Source: Sphingopyxis flava
GTDB lineage: Bacteria > Pseudomonadota > Alphaproteobacteria > Sphingomonadales > Sphingomonadaceae
DNA length: 64,000 nt
NCBI RefSeq assembly: GCF_900168005.1
Contig: NZ_FUYP01000004.1
Location: 166,302 to 230,301, forward strand
Direction of reading: 5' to 3'
The notes under the pieces are model-generated. The model saw only the letters and a list, made by a program, of their open reading frames with translations. It was not told where the DNA came from and ran no database searches. This document shows, in pieces, positions 54,351 through 62,368 of the stretch. The translations under genes and the position numbers were made by a program. The first letter of the stretch is position 1; every line of letters begins with the position of its first letter.

Positions 54351-55103
54351 ATGAACCTCCAGGGGAAAACCGCCCTTGTCACCGGCGGCGGCCGCGATAT
54401 CGGCCGATCGGTCTCGATTGCCCTTGCCCGCGCCGGCGCGCGCGTTGCGATCAACTACAACAGCGGTCGCGAAGCGGCTGAAGAGACGCTCGCCGCTATC
54501 AAGGCCGCGGGCGGCGAGGCCTTCCTCATCCAGGCCGACGTCACCGACAGCGGCGCTGTCGCGGCGATGCTCGACGAGATCGGGATCGCTTTCAGCGGCC
54601 GGCTCGACATTCTCGTCAACCTCGCGGGCGGCATGGTCGCGCGCAAGACGCTCGATGAGATGGACGAAGCCTTCTTTGACCAGGTGATGACGCTCAACCT
54701 CAAATCGGCCTTTCTTGTCCTGAAAGGAGCGCTGCCCTTCCTCGGGGACGGTTCCGCCGTCGTGAACGTGTCGAGTCTCGCCGGCCGCGATGGCGGCGGA
54801 CCCGGCGCATCGGTCTATGCGACTGCGAAGGGCGCGATGATGACCTGGACCCGGTCGATGGCGAAGGAGCTCGGCCCGCAGGGCATCCGCGTCAACGCGG
54901 TCTGTCCCGGCCTTATTGGCACCAGCTTCCACGATATCTTCTCAAAGCCCGAAGGGCGCGCCGCGACCGCGGGCAATACGCCGCTGCGCCGTGAAGGCCA
55001 TCCCGACGAGGTTGCCGACAGCATCACCTATCTCGCCTCGCCGGCCGCAAGCTTCCTCACCGGCGTGTGCCTCGACATCAACGGCGGCCTCGCCTTCTCT
55101 TAA
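54351..55103 (+). CDS. SDR, probable DEH (4-deoxy-erythro-hexoseulose uronate) reductase
   Basis: This enzyme would reduce DEH to 2-keto-3-deoxygluconate (KDG) in the alginate pathway. The 250-residue SDR has the cofactor motif TGGGRDIGRSVSIALARAGA, the N[LN]AGG-type motif NLAGGM, and catalytic Ser-Tyr-Lys in VSSLAGRDGG and SVYATAKGAM. It resembles the DEH reductases of Sphingomonas A1. ATG 54351 has AAGGA 10 bases upstream; a TTG at 54342 is also in frame. The gene lies 13 bases after the carrier stop. Confidence 0.85.
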   Translation: MNLQGKTALVTGGGRDIGRSVSIALARAGARVAINYNSGREAAEETLAAIKAAGGEAFLIQADVTDSGAVAAMLDEIGIAFSGRLDILVNLAGGMVARKTLDEMDEAFFDQVMTLNLKSAFLVLKGALPFLGDGSAVVNVSSLAGRDGGGPGASVYATAKGAMMTWTRSMAKELGPQGIRVNAVCPGLIGTSFHDIFSKPEGRAATAGNTPLRREGHPDEVADSITYLASPAASFLTGVCLDINGGLAFS

Positions 55104-55117
55104 GCTGGAGATCCTAA

Positions 55118-55960
55118 ATGCGCCGACTGATCACGAGCCTCGTCGCTGCCACGGTCCTCGCCGGCGGGGCGCAGGCCACCGAGCGCGCGCGCACCGACGC
55201 GCCCCCGCTCGAGCCCTACAAGATCATTCTTGTCGGGGATTCGACAATGGCGCCGCATAGCGGCTGGGGCGGCGCCTTTTGCGCCAAGCACGTCAAATCG
55301 TCGGTCGCCTGTCTTAACGCCGGCCGCGGCGGGCGCAGCACGCGCAGCTATCGTCAGGAAGGCTCGTGGGCCATCGCGCTCGCGGAAGCGAAAGTCGCTG
55401 GATATCGGGGCACCTTTGTGCTGATCCAGTTCGGGCACAATGACCAGTCGAGCAAGGCTGAACGCTGGACCGACGAAACCACCGAGTTCCCCGCAAACCT
55501 TAAACGATTCGTCGCCGAGGTGCGCGCGGCCGGCGCAACTCCGGTGCTTCTCACGCCACTAACCCGCCGCGAGTTTCGCGATGGCAAGCTCCAAAACACG
55601 CTCGAGAGCTGGTCGGATCAGGTGCGCGCGGTCGCAAAGGCCGAGGGCGTGCCCCTCGTCGACCTCAACGCGCTGAGCGCTGCGCAGACGCAGCAGATGG
55701 GGGCGGAAACTGCAACCCAGCTCGCGCAGGAGCCGCCGACGGCGGAGGAGCTTGCGGCCGCGAAAGCCGGAACGACGCTCAAGGCGCGCCCTGCGCCGCC
55801 GCCGCCGCCTCGGGTCGAGGGGAAAGGACCCCGCGGCCAAGTGACCCGCAAGTTCGACTACACGCACCTCGGCGACGTCGGGGCGGAAGTCGTCGCCAAG
55901 CTCGTCACGCAGGCGCTCGCCCAAGCGGTCCCCGACCTGCGCAGTCAACTCGTCCGTTAG
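55118..55960 (+). CDS. SGNH/GDSL esterase (rhamnogalacturonan acetylesterase type, CE12), exported
   Basis: The 280-residue exported protein has a signal peptide ending near GGAQATER. The SGNH blocks are GDSTM (Ser42), NAGRGGRSTRSY (Gly70), QFGHND (Asn108) and DYTHLGD (Asp247, His250). The family removes acetyl groups from polysaccharides. A Pro-rich insert (around RPAPPPPPRVEG, residues 223-234) lies just before the Asp-His block. Inside an alginate operon it may deacetylate O-acetylated bacterial alginate; this is inference. Confidence 0.86.
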   Translation: MRRLITSLVAATVLAGGAQATERARTDAPPLEPYKIILVGDSTMAPHSGWGGAFCAKHVKSSVACLNAGRGGRSTRSYRQEGSWAIALAEAKVAGYRGTFVLIQFGHNDQSSKAERWTDETTEFPANLKRFVAEVRAAGATPVLLTPLTRREFRDGKLQNTLESWSDQVRAVAKAEGVPLVDLNALSAAQTQQMGAETATQLAQEPPTAEELAAAKAGTTLKARPAPPPPPRVEGKGPRGQVTRKFDYTHLGDVGAEVVAKLVTQALAQAVPDLRSQLVR

Positions 55961-56003
55961 CACCTGACAGCTCGGACTGTCCAGTTTGCCTGCCACGATG
56001 GTT

Positions 56004-56018
56004 GACAAACTGGTATAG
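56004..56018. promoter_or_regulatory. GntR operator-like site before the alginate TBDR
   Basis: GACAAACTGGTATAG shares ACAA, CTGGTAT with the sites at 48632 and 58958. It overlaps a -35-like TTGACA (56002-56007); no convincing -10 element follows at the right distance. Confidence 0.45.
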
Positions 56019-56071
56019 ATATTCGACTAGCCAGTCCCGGAAAGACTCGATTTACCAAGGGGAGAGATACA

Positions 56072-58918
56072 GTGAATTCTCGCAATCTGTGCCGCGCGCT
56101 GCGCGCCGCGCTTCTCGCCGGGACCGGCCCGATGCTAATTGTTGCAATGCCTGCAGCGGCGCAGGACGAGGTCCCTGCGGCTCAGGATGACAGCGATGCG
56201 ATCGTCGTCTCGGGCATCCGCGAAACGATCCAGAGCTCGATCGAGGCAAAGCGCCGCGAGACCGCGATTGTCGACACGTTGGCGGCCGATGATATCGGCG
56301 ACATTCCCGCCATCTCGGTCGGCCAGGCAATCCAGACAATCACTGGCGCCACGACTCACCGCGAAAAAGGGGATGCGTCCGAAATCGCCCTGCGCGGCCT
56401 CGGCCCTTTCCTTTCGAACTCGACGTTCAACGGCCGCGACGCGACCAATGGCAGCGGCGACCGCTCGGTCAATTTCAACCAGTTCCCCTCCGAACTGGTC
56501 AACCAGATCAAAATCTACAAGACGCAGCAGGCAAATCTTGTCGAGGGTGGTGTCGCCGGCACGATCGAGATCGGCACGCTGCGTCCGCTCGATTATGGCA
56601 GAACGCGAATTCAGGGCGAGCTCAAGGCCCAATATAATCCCTATGGAGACCGCATCGTCGGCGGCAGCGGCGGGGTCGGATGGCGCGGCACGGTGAGCTA
56701 TGTCGACCAGTTCGCGAATGACACCATCGGTATCTCGATCGGCTTCCAGCGCAACGACACGAACAATCCCGAAGAGACCTACGCCGCGAGCACCACCTGG
56801 ACCGCGTGCCGCGCCGACGTCACGGTCATCAATAACAATTGCACCGAACTCAGCCGTGATAATTATGGCGACGGGATTCCCTATTATCTCGTCCCCAACA
56901 GCTATATATTCCGCCAGATTAGCGAGACCGACCAGCGCGACGCCGTGTTCGGTGCAATTCAATGGCGTCCCTCGGACCGGTTCAACATCAACCTCGACCT
57001 TCAATATTCGGACCGCACCTTTGTCGAGAACCGACGCGATCTGACCATCTCGGAGGCGCGGCGCAGCCTCACCAATGTCGAGTTTGACGAAAATGGCATC
57101 GTCTCGCACCTGGAAGGGTCAAGTTCGCTCGAATCCAACGGCTCGACGCTGACGCGCTCGGAGGAATATCTGGGCGGCGGCCTTTCGGTCGAATGGACCG
57201 CCTCGGACCGGCTGACCCTCACGGCGGATGCGTCATACTCACGCACGATCCGTTCCGAAACCGAGCGCAATTTCCGCCTGCGCACCGACCGGATGGACGT
57301 CAACGGGGTCCGCACCGAGATCGACAATCAGCGCATTCCCTACATCTATGATATCGCGCCGGGCAGCTTTATCCCGACGATCACGATCGATCCGCGCTTC
57401 GACCTCAACAACCACGATCTTTTCTGGGACGACGCGCGCTTCCGCCGCGACGAGAGCCGCCGTTACAACAAGATCGTCGCCGGACGCTTCGATGCCAAAT
57501 ATGAGCTCGATGGCTTCCTGAGCGCACTGTCCGCTGGCGTTCGCGTCGCGCAGCTCAAGTTCAGCGACTATGACGTGCGCAACGGCGATTTCAACGAAAA
57601 CCCTGCAATTGAGGAAGATCGACGGATCAACAACATCTGCCGCCAGGCCTTTCCGCAGACCGATTATCTGAGCGACGCGCCGGGCAATAGCATCGACAGC
57701 TGGGCAACATTCGACGTCGATTGCCTGTTCCGCGAATATCTGGGGACCGAGGATCCGGGTCTTCCCGACGACCTGCGCTCGGTTTCCAACCGCGACGTCA
57801 CCGAACGCACCTATGCGGGATATCTGATGGCCGATTATGACAGCGAGATCGGGTCGATGCCGGTTCGCGGCAATTTCGGCGTCCGCGTCGTCAAGACCGA
57901 CGTGACCTCAAAAGGGCTCCGAAGCGATCTTATCCTCGTCGACAATGGCGATGGAACCTTCCACCTTGACGAGACGGGTGATTACGAAACCGAAACGATC
58001 AAGGCCAGCACCACGCGCATCCTGCCGAGCGTCAACGCCATCTTCGAGGTCGCGCCGAATACGCTGCTGCGCGTGGCGGGATATCGCGCCATGTCGCGTC
58101 CCAACCCCAGTGCGCTGGGCGCGGGCCGGACCATTACGCTGGAGGATGGAGGCAGCTTCACCTCGATCGAAAATGCGATCGACAATGTTCGCGCCAATGG
58201 CAGTCCGCGCTTGAAGCCGCTGATGTCGTGGAACGCCGACGCCGCGCTCGAATGGTATCCCAACAAGGACACGATGCTTGCCGCGACGGTCTATTACAAG
58301 CAGTTTACCGGCGGATTTCAGCCGGTCGTCTATGACGAGACTTTCACAATCGACGGTCAGCAGGTCACAGTTCCGGTCACCCAGACGCGCAACAGCCCCG
58401 ACAAGTCACGGGTCTACGGCCTCGAACTGACGGCGGCGACGCGCTTCAGCTCCCTGCCAAAGCCCCTCGACGGGCTGGGCGCGAAGGTCAGCTACAACTA
58501 TGCCGACGCCAATTTCGAGAATGAGGATATTCGCCTCGGCGACATTTACGATCCGGAGACCGAAACCGTGTCGCCGGGCCTGATCGCCCCTGCTGGCCTG
58601 TCGGGCTATTCCAAGCACGTTCTCTCGGCGCAGGCCTATTATGAGATCGGCCCGGTTTCCTTGCAGGCAATCTACAATTACCGGTCGAACTATTATCAGG
58701 ACTTTGTCGGAGGCAACAGCCAGCTCCGCTTTGTCGCACCGAGCGAAACCTTCGATTTCCGAGCTTCGCTGGCTCTGATGAAGGGGGTGTCGCTCCGGTT
58801 CGAGGCGCTCAATATCTTCAACGAGCCCAAGACAACGTACATGCCGGTCTACGGCAGCAGCCGCCAATATCATTATTACGGCTCCAAATATTTCGTCGGC
58901 ATTCGCGCACGGATCTGA
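56072..58918 (+). CDS. TonB-dependent receptor (alginate oligosaccharides)
   Basis: The 948-residue outer-membrane receptor has a signal peptide ending at AMPAAAQDE. A TonB-box-like segment (AIVVSGIRETI), the plug (VGQAIQTITGATTHREKGDA, FNQFPSELVNQIKIYKTQQA) and a large barrel ending in FVGIRARI follow. The plug type matches oligosaccharide receptors of sphingomonads. It begins its own unit between the lyase operon and the regulator; an operator-like site at 56004 suggests co-regulation. Confidence 0.93.
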   Translation: MNSRNLCRALRAALLAGTGPMLIVAMPAAAQDEVPAAQDDSDAIVVSGIRETIQSSIEAKRRETAIVDTLAADDIGDIPAISVGQAIQTITGATTHREKGDASEIALRGLGPFLSNSTFNGRDATNGSGDRSVNFNQFPSELVNQIKIYKTQQANLVEGGVAGTIEIGTLRPLDYGRTRIQGELKAQYNPYGDRIVGGSGGVGWRGTVSYVDQFANDTIGISIGFQRNDTNNPEETYAASTTWTACRADVTVINNNCTELSRDNYGDGIPYYLVPNSYIFRQISETDQRDAVFGAIQWRPSDRFNINLDLQYSDRTFVENRRDLTISEARRSLTNVEFDENGIVSHLEGSSSLESNGSTLTRSEEYLGGGLSVEWTASDRLTLTADASYSRTIRSETERNFRLRTDRMDVNGVRTEIDNQRIPYIYDIAPGSFIPTITIDPRFDLNNHDLFWDDARFRRDESRRYNKIVAGRFDAKYELDGFLSALSAGVRVAQLKFSDYDVRNGDFNENPAIEEDRRINNICRQAFPQTDYLSDAPGNSIDSWATFDVDCLFREYLGTEDPGLPDDLRSVSNRDVTERTYAGYLMADYDSEIGSMPVRGNFGVRVVKTDVTSKGLRSDLILVDNGDGTFHLDETGDYETETIKASTTRILPSVNAIFEVAPNTLLRVAGYRAMSRPNPSALGAGRTITLEDGGSFTSIENAIDNVRANGSPRLKPLMSWNADAALEWYPNKDTMLAATVYYKQFTGGFQPVVYDETFTIDGQQVTVPVTQTRNSPDKSRVYGLELTAATRFSSLPKPLDGLGAKVSYNYADANFENEDIRLGDIYDPETETVSPGLIAPAGLSGYSKHVLSAQAYYEIGPVSLQAIYNYRSNYYQDFVGGNSQLRFVAPSETFDFRASLALMKGVSLRFEALNIFNEPKTTYMPVYGSSRQYHYYGSKYFVGIRARI

Positions 58919-58957
58919 CGGCGAGATGATGACGTGCGGTCATGGCTTCAAAATTGT

Positions 58958-58973
58958 CATACCTGATTGTATG
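58958..58973. promoter_or_regulatory. GntR operator-like site before the regulator gene
   Basis: CATAC-CTGATT-GTATG is a perfect inverted repeat with a 6-nt spacer, 37 bases before the regulator start. The sequence GTCATACC is shared with the PL6 site, and ACAATCAGGTATGAC (other strand) aligns with the TBDR site. Autoregulation is likely. Confidence 0.55.
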
Positions 58974-59009
58974 CAGGGGCTGATGCCTATGTGGGGAGAC
59001 GATTAAGTC

Positions 59010-59756
59010 ATGGCCGAACGCCGCCTTTTTGAAGATGTTGCCGATGCGATTCGCCGGCTGATTCTCGATGGAGTCTATCCGCCGGGAACGCGGCTGCCCG
59101 GGGAGCGTGAACTTTCCGAGCGCTTCGAGGTGAGCCGCGTGACGATCCGCGAGGCAGAGATTGCCCTGCAGGCAACGGGGTGGATCCATATCCGCACCGG
59201 CGCCGGCGCCTATGTCCAGGCAAAGCTGCCTGGCGATGGCGGCATCTTGCCTCAGGTCAGTGCCTTCGAGCTCACCGAAGCACGCTCGCTGTTCGAGGCC
59301 GAGGCGGCGGCGCTTGCCGCTCCCACCATCTCGGCTGAAACGCTCGAGAAGCTGGAAGGCCTGCTTGAGGCGATGGCGAACGAAGATGCGAGCGAGGACG
59401 AGATCAACGTGATCGATCGCGAGTTTCACATGACGATCGCCGCTGCATCGAACAACAAGGCGATCATACATGTCATCGAAAGCCTGTGGCGAATGCGCCT
59501 TGAACTGCCCGAAGTGCGCACCAGCCATTCGATGATCTGCCGCAAGGACGGTGCGGCGCGTCAGGCCGAACATGCCGGGGTGGTCGAGGCACTCAGGAAG
59601 CGCGACGCGGGCGGAGCGCGGCTCGCGATGCGGCGCCATTTTAACCGCCTGCTCGAATCGATGCTCGACGAGACCGAGGAACGCGCAATGGTCGAACTGC
59701 GGCAGCGTGCAGCCGAAAGTCGCGAACGTTATCTCTTGAGCGCCAAGCTCGCCTGA
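59010..59756 (+). CDS. GntR-family (FadR subfamily) regulator of the alginate locus
   Basis: The 248-residue protein has an N-terminal winged helix (LFEDVADAIRRLILDGVYPP, GERELSERFEVSRVTIREAE). Its C-terminal helical FCD domain has metal-binding His/Asp positions in IDREFHMTIA and the later RQAEHAGVVEAL and MRRHFNRLLE. It most likely represses the locus until an alginate breakdown product binds. It is followed after 19 bases by the hydratase and kinase genes, with which it probably forms one transcript. Confidence 0.92.
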   Translation: MAERRLFEDVADAIRRLILDGVYPPGTRLPGERELSERFEVSRVTIREAEIALQATGWIHIRTGAGAYVQAKLPGDGGILPQVSAFELTEARSLFEAEAAALAAPTISAETLEKLEGLLEAMANEDASEDEINVIDREFHMTIAAASNNKAIIHVIESLWRMRLELPEVRTSHSMICRKDGAARQAEHAGVVEALRKRDAGGARLAMRRHFNRLLESMLDETEERAMVELRQRAAESRERYLLSAKLA

Positions 59757-59775
59757 TGCGCCGCGCTTCGCTCCC

Positions 59776-60555
59776 ATGAGCGCCGGAACGGGCGTAGCTG
59801 CCGCGCTGCATCAAGCCCGCCGCTCGGGCCAGGCACTGGCGGCCTTTCCCGCGCCGATCCCTGCGACCCTCGCGGACGCTTATACCGTCCAGCGCGACCT
59901 TTGCGCCGCGCTCGGCGTCCCGCTGCTCGGATGGAAGGTCGGTCGCATTCCGCAAACGCTGATCGAGACGCTGGGCGCCGAGCGTCTCGCCGGGCCGGTG
60001 CTGCGGGTGGCGGAACTTGACGGCGAAGCGCCCGGCGACGCGCGCGTCTTTGCCGGCGGCGTGGGCGTGATCGAGGCCGAAATCATTCTCCGTTTGTCCG
60101 CGGTTCCCACCCGCCGCCTCGCGAGCGATAGGGAAGCAATGAGCTTCATCGACGAAATCCGTGCCGGCTTCGAGGTTGCAAGTTCGCCAGCCCCCGACGT
60201 TCACGATCACGCGCCCTACGGGATTATCGCCGATATCGGCATCAACAACGGTCTGCTTCTCGGCCCGCGCCTTGATGCCGAGAGCTTCGACCGGATCGTT
60301 ATCACCGAAATCGAGGGATCGCGCGTTGGCTCGGGCCGCCCCTGCGACATTCTCGATGGCCCGCTCGGCTCGCTGCGCTTTCTCGTCGACCTCCATATGG
60401 ACGGCGTGATCGCATTGGAAGCGGGGCAGTGGATTTCGGCGGGCGCGATTACCGGCGTGCATCCGATAGCGCCCGGCCAGACCGCAACCGCTCATTTCGG
60501 CGAAACGGTGCGCATCGCCTGCACCGCCAGCACCGACCCCGGATTTGCCTCATGA
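59776..60555 (+). CDS. MhpD-like 2-keto-4-pentenoate hydratase family protein
   Basis: The 259-residue protein belongs to the FAH superfamily hydratase/decarboxylase group. Its features are LGWKVGR near residue 54, the metal-binding acidic pair in VIEAEIILRL, and EIRAGFEV with the later GPLGSLRFLVD. Relatives hydrate 2-keto-4-pentenoate in aromatic meta-cleavage. In an alginate operon with KDG kinase its substrate is more likely a deoxy-keto sugar acid, but this is a guess. Its stop overlaps the kinase start (ATGA). Confidence 0.82.
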   Translation: MSAGTGVAAALHQARRSGQALAAFPAPIPATLADAYTVQRDLCAALGVPLLGWKVGRIPQTLIETLGAERLAGPVLRVAELDGEAPGDARVFAGGVGVIEAEIILRLSAVPTRRLASDREAMSFIDEIRAGFEVASSPAPDVHDHAPYGIIADIGINNGLLLGPRLDAESFDRIVITEIEGSRVGSGRPCDILDGPLGSLRFLVDLHMDGVIALEAGQWISAGAITGVHPIAPGQTATAHFGETVRIACTASTDPGFAS

Positions 60556-61571
60556 TCGAGCCTGCCAAGACCATCGCCTGCTTCGGCGAGATCGTTCTTC
60601 GACTAGCCGTTCCCGCCGGCGAGCAACCGCTCCAGTCGCCGCGGTTCGACGTCCACGTCGGCGGCGCCGAGGCCAATGTTGCGGTCGCGCTGGCCGCGCT
60701 CGGGTACCGGGTGCGGATGGTCAGCGCGCTTCCTGAAGGTCCGATCGGCGATGCCGCCATCGCCGAGCTGCGTCGCCACGGAGTCGACACCAGCGCCATT
60801 TTGCGCCGGCCGGGGCGCGTCGGCCTCTATTATCATCTGCCGGGGGGCCCTGCGCGCGCGAGCGAGGTTCTCTACGACCGCGCCGACTCGGCCTTCGCCA
60901 CCGCCGAAGCCGATGAGTGGAACTGGGACGCGATTCTCGCGGATGCGAGCTGGCTTCACCTCTCGGGCGTCACCCCCGCGCTCGGCCCGCAGAGCGCAGA
61001 CGCTGCGCTCGCCGCCGCAAGGACGGCGCGCGCTGCCGGGCTCGGCCTGTCGTTCGACGGCAATTGGCGCGGTCGTCTCTGGGAGCGCTGGGACGCCGAC
61101 CCGGCCGCGACCCTGCGCGCAATCATCAGCGAAGCGAGCCTGCTGTTCGGCAACCACCGCGACGCCGCGCTGCTTCTTGGCCGCGATTTTTCGGGCGAAG
61201 GTGGCGAACGGCGGCGCGAGGCGGCACTTGCATTGCTCAGCGCCTTCCCGAACCTCGACCACATCGTCTCGACCGCGCGCCACATCGTGGGGTCCGATCG
61301 GCACGAGCTTGCCGCCCGCATCGACCGCCGCGATGCCAGTTGTCAGACCGAGGCGCGCGTGGTCGCGCCGATCGTCGACCGCATTGGCACGGGCGACGCC
61401 TTTGCTGCAGGAGTGCTGGACGGCCTGTTCAAAGGCGCCAGTATCGAAGATTCGGCAGCGCGGGGCCTCGCACTCGCGTCGCTCAAGCACGGCCTGCGGG
61501 GGGATTTCGCACCCTTCTCAGCCGCCGCGCTCGCCAGCGCCGCCCACGGAGCGAACGACGTCGCGCGCTGA
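60552..61571 (+). CDS. kdgK: 2-dehydro-3-deoxygluconate kinase (PfkB family)
   Basis: This enzyme phosphorylates KDG to KDPG, feeding the Entner-Doudoroff aldolase. The 339-residue PfkB-family kinase shows FDVHVGGAEANVAVALAALG at the N-terminus and the catalytic signature RIGTGDAFAAGVLDGLF near the C-terminus. ATG 60552 overlaps the hydratase stop; the longer frame to 60429 lies inside the hydratase gene. The KDPG aldolase gene is not in the window. Confidence 0.92.
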   Translation: MIEPAKTIACFGEIVLRLAVPAGEQPLQSPRFDVHVGGAEANVAVALAALGYRVRMVSALPEGPIGDAAIAELRRHGVDTSAILRRPGRVGLYYHLPGGPARASEVLYDRADSAFATAEADEWNWDAILADASWLHLSGVTPALGPQSADAALAAARTARAAGLGLSFDGNWRGRLWERWDADPAATLRAIISEASLLFGNHRDAALLLGRDFSGEGGERRREAALALLSAFPNLDHIVSTARHIVGSDRHELAARIDRRDASCQTEARVVAPIVDRIGTGDAFAAGVLDGLFKGASIEDSAARGLALASLKHGLRGDFAPFSAAALASAAHGANDVAR

Positions 61572-61604
61572 TCCTTTGCCCAATGGGCGCCCATATCAGC
61601 GCGC
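61563..61604 (+). terminator. Strong hairpin at the end of the alginate operon
   Basis: GCGCGCTGAT (61563-61572, containing the kdgK stop) and ATCAGCGCGC (61595-61604) form a perfect 10-bp stem. Within the loop lies the palindrome ATGGGCGCCCAT (61583-61594). No T-run follows, so it may be a Rho-assisted terminator or an mRNA 3'-end stabiliser. Confidence 0.5.
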
Positions 61605-61625
61605 CGGTGACCCGGCTGTCCCCAA

Positions 61626-61635
61626 CTAGGGGACC
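61626..61635. repeat. Left copy of a 10-bp inverted repeat flanking the HNH gene
   Basis: CTAGGGGACC here is repeated in inverse orientation (GGTCCCCTAG) at 62212-62221. The left copy also forms a local hairpin GTCCCC-AACTA-GGGGAC (61618-61634). Confidence 0.4.
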
Positions 61636-61652
61636 TGTGCGCTGGTGGGTCT

Positions 61653-62198
61653 ATGTTCGCGGGCAAATCCGAGCAGGCGCGCCGCAAGACGTTCGCCTGT
61701 TGGAACGGTCGATTTGCAGAAAAGCAGACTCTGATCGGCATCGATAGCTGCGGCTATTATCAAGGGCCGATCAATGGCCAGTATGTCAAAACCCACCGCG
61801 TCGCCTGGGCTCTCCACCTTGGCCAATGGCCGCTGCACGAAATCAACCATATTAACGGCGATCCGCGAGACAATCGCATTTCCAATCTGCGCGATGTCGA
61901 GCACCAGGTTTGCCATCACAATGCAGCCCGTGCGAAGAACAACCGATCGGGGGCCTCTGGGGTTTTCTGGAACCGCCGGATGCAGGGCTGGCAGGCTTCC
62001 ATCCGGCGCGGGGGGAAAAACCAATGCCTCGGCACGTTTCGCACCCTCGAACAAGTGGCCGCGGCGCGCAAAGAGGCGGAGCGAGAACTCAACTATCATC
62101 CGAACCACGGCGAGCCCCGGAATTTCGTGCGATGCTTCATCCCCTGCCGAGACCGAGTGAAAGTTCAAACCGAGCGATGCGCCGAAACAGGGTGCTGA
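61653..62198 (+). CDS. HNH endonuclease with AP2-like C-terminal domain, apparently N-terminally shortened
   Basis: The 181-residue protein contains THRVAWALHLGQWPLHEINH and then INGDPRDNRISNLRDV, the HNH core of phage-type homing endonucleases. An AP2-like DNA-binding end follows (NNRSGASGVFWNRRMQGW, LGTFRTLEQVAAARKEAE). Family members usually start about 20-30 residues earlier with a YDPETG-type segment that is absent here; the sequence begins directly at the part before NGRFAEKQT. The C-terminus after NHGEPRNF is also unusual. It lies just after the alginate operon, at the start of a mobile-looking stretch. Confidence 0.75.
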   Translation: MFAGKSEQARRKTFACWNGRFAEKQTLIGIDSCGYYQGPINGQYVKTHRVAWALHLGQWPLHEINHINGDPRDNRISNLRDVEHQVCHHNAARAKNNRSGASGVFWNRRMQGWQASIRRGGKNQCLGTFRTLEQVAAARKEAERELNYHPNHGEPRNFVRCFIPCRDRVKVQTERCAETGC

Positions 62199-62211
62199 TG
62201 CTTTTTTTGCG

Positions 62212-62221
62212 GTCCCCTAGC
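62212..62221. repeat. Right copy of the 10-bp inverted repeat flanking the HNH gene
   Basis: GGTCCCCTAG is the exact inverse complement of 61626-61635 and is preceded by a run of seven T. The two copies enclose the HNH gene. Confidence 0.4.
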
Positions 62222-62309
62222 GCACGCAGTTTCGTTCCTCCTAACCTAGGACTCGCGATTTTTGTCGCGCTTTTCCGCCATGTTCTGCATCAATCGGCTC
62301 AATCCTCAT

Positions 62310-62324
62310 TACGGCATTGCCGTA
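62310..62324. promoter_or_regulatory. Toxin-antitoxin operator 1
   Basis: TACGGCA-T-TGCCGTA is a perfect 15-bp palindrome upstream of the toxin gene. A near copy follows 34 bases downstream; paired sites of this kind usually bind the antitoxin for autorepression. Confidence 0.6.
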
Positions 62325-62343
62325 TTTTCTTCCTTGCGCTGCC

Positions 62344-62358
62344 TACGGCAACGCCGTA
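62344..62358. promoter_or_regulatory. Toxin-antitoxin operator 2
   Basis: TACGGC-AAC-GCCGTA is an inverted repeat of the same type as operator 1. It abuts a TATAAT -10 element (62359-62364), so binding would block transcription. Confidence 0.6.
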
Positions 62359-62364
62359 TATAAT
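62359..62364 (+). promoter_or_regulatory. TATAAT -10 element of the toxin-antitoxin operon
   Basis: This consensus -10 has a weak TTGCGC upstream (62334-62339, 19-bp spacer). It ends only 4 bases before an ATG at 62369, so an mRNA from here would be essentially leaderless. Confidence 0.5.
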
Positions 62365-62368
62365 TCGC

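Noticed and set aside
56002..56030. A full sigma-70 promoter before the alginate TBDR
   Set aside because: TTGACA is good, but the sequence 16-18 bases downstream has no acceptable -10 element.
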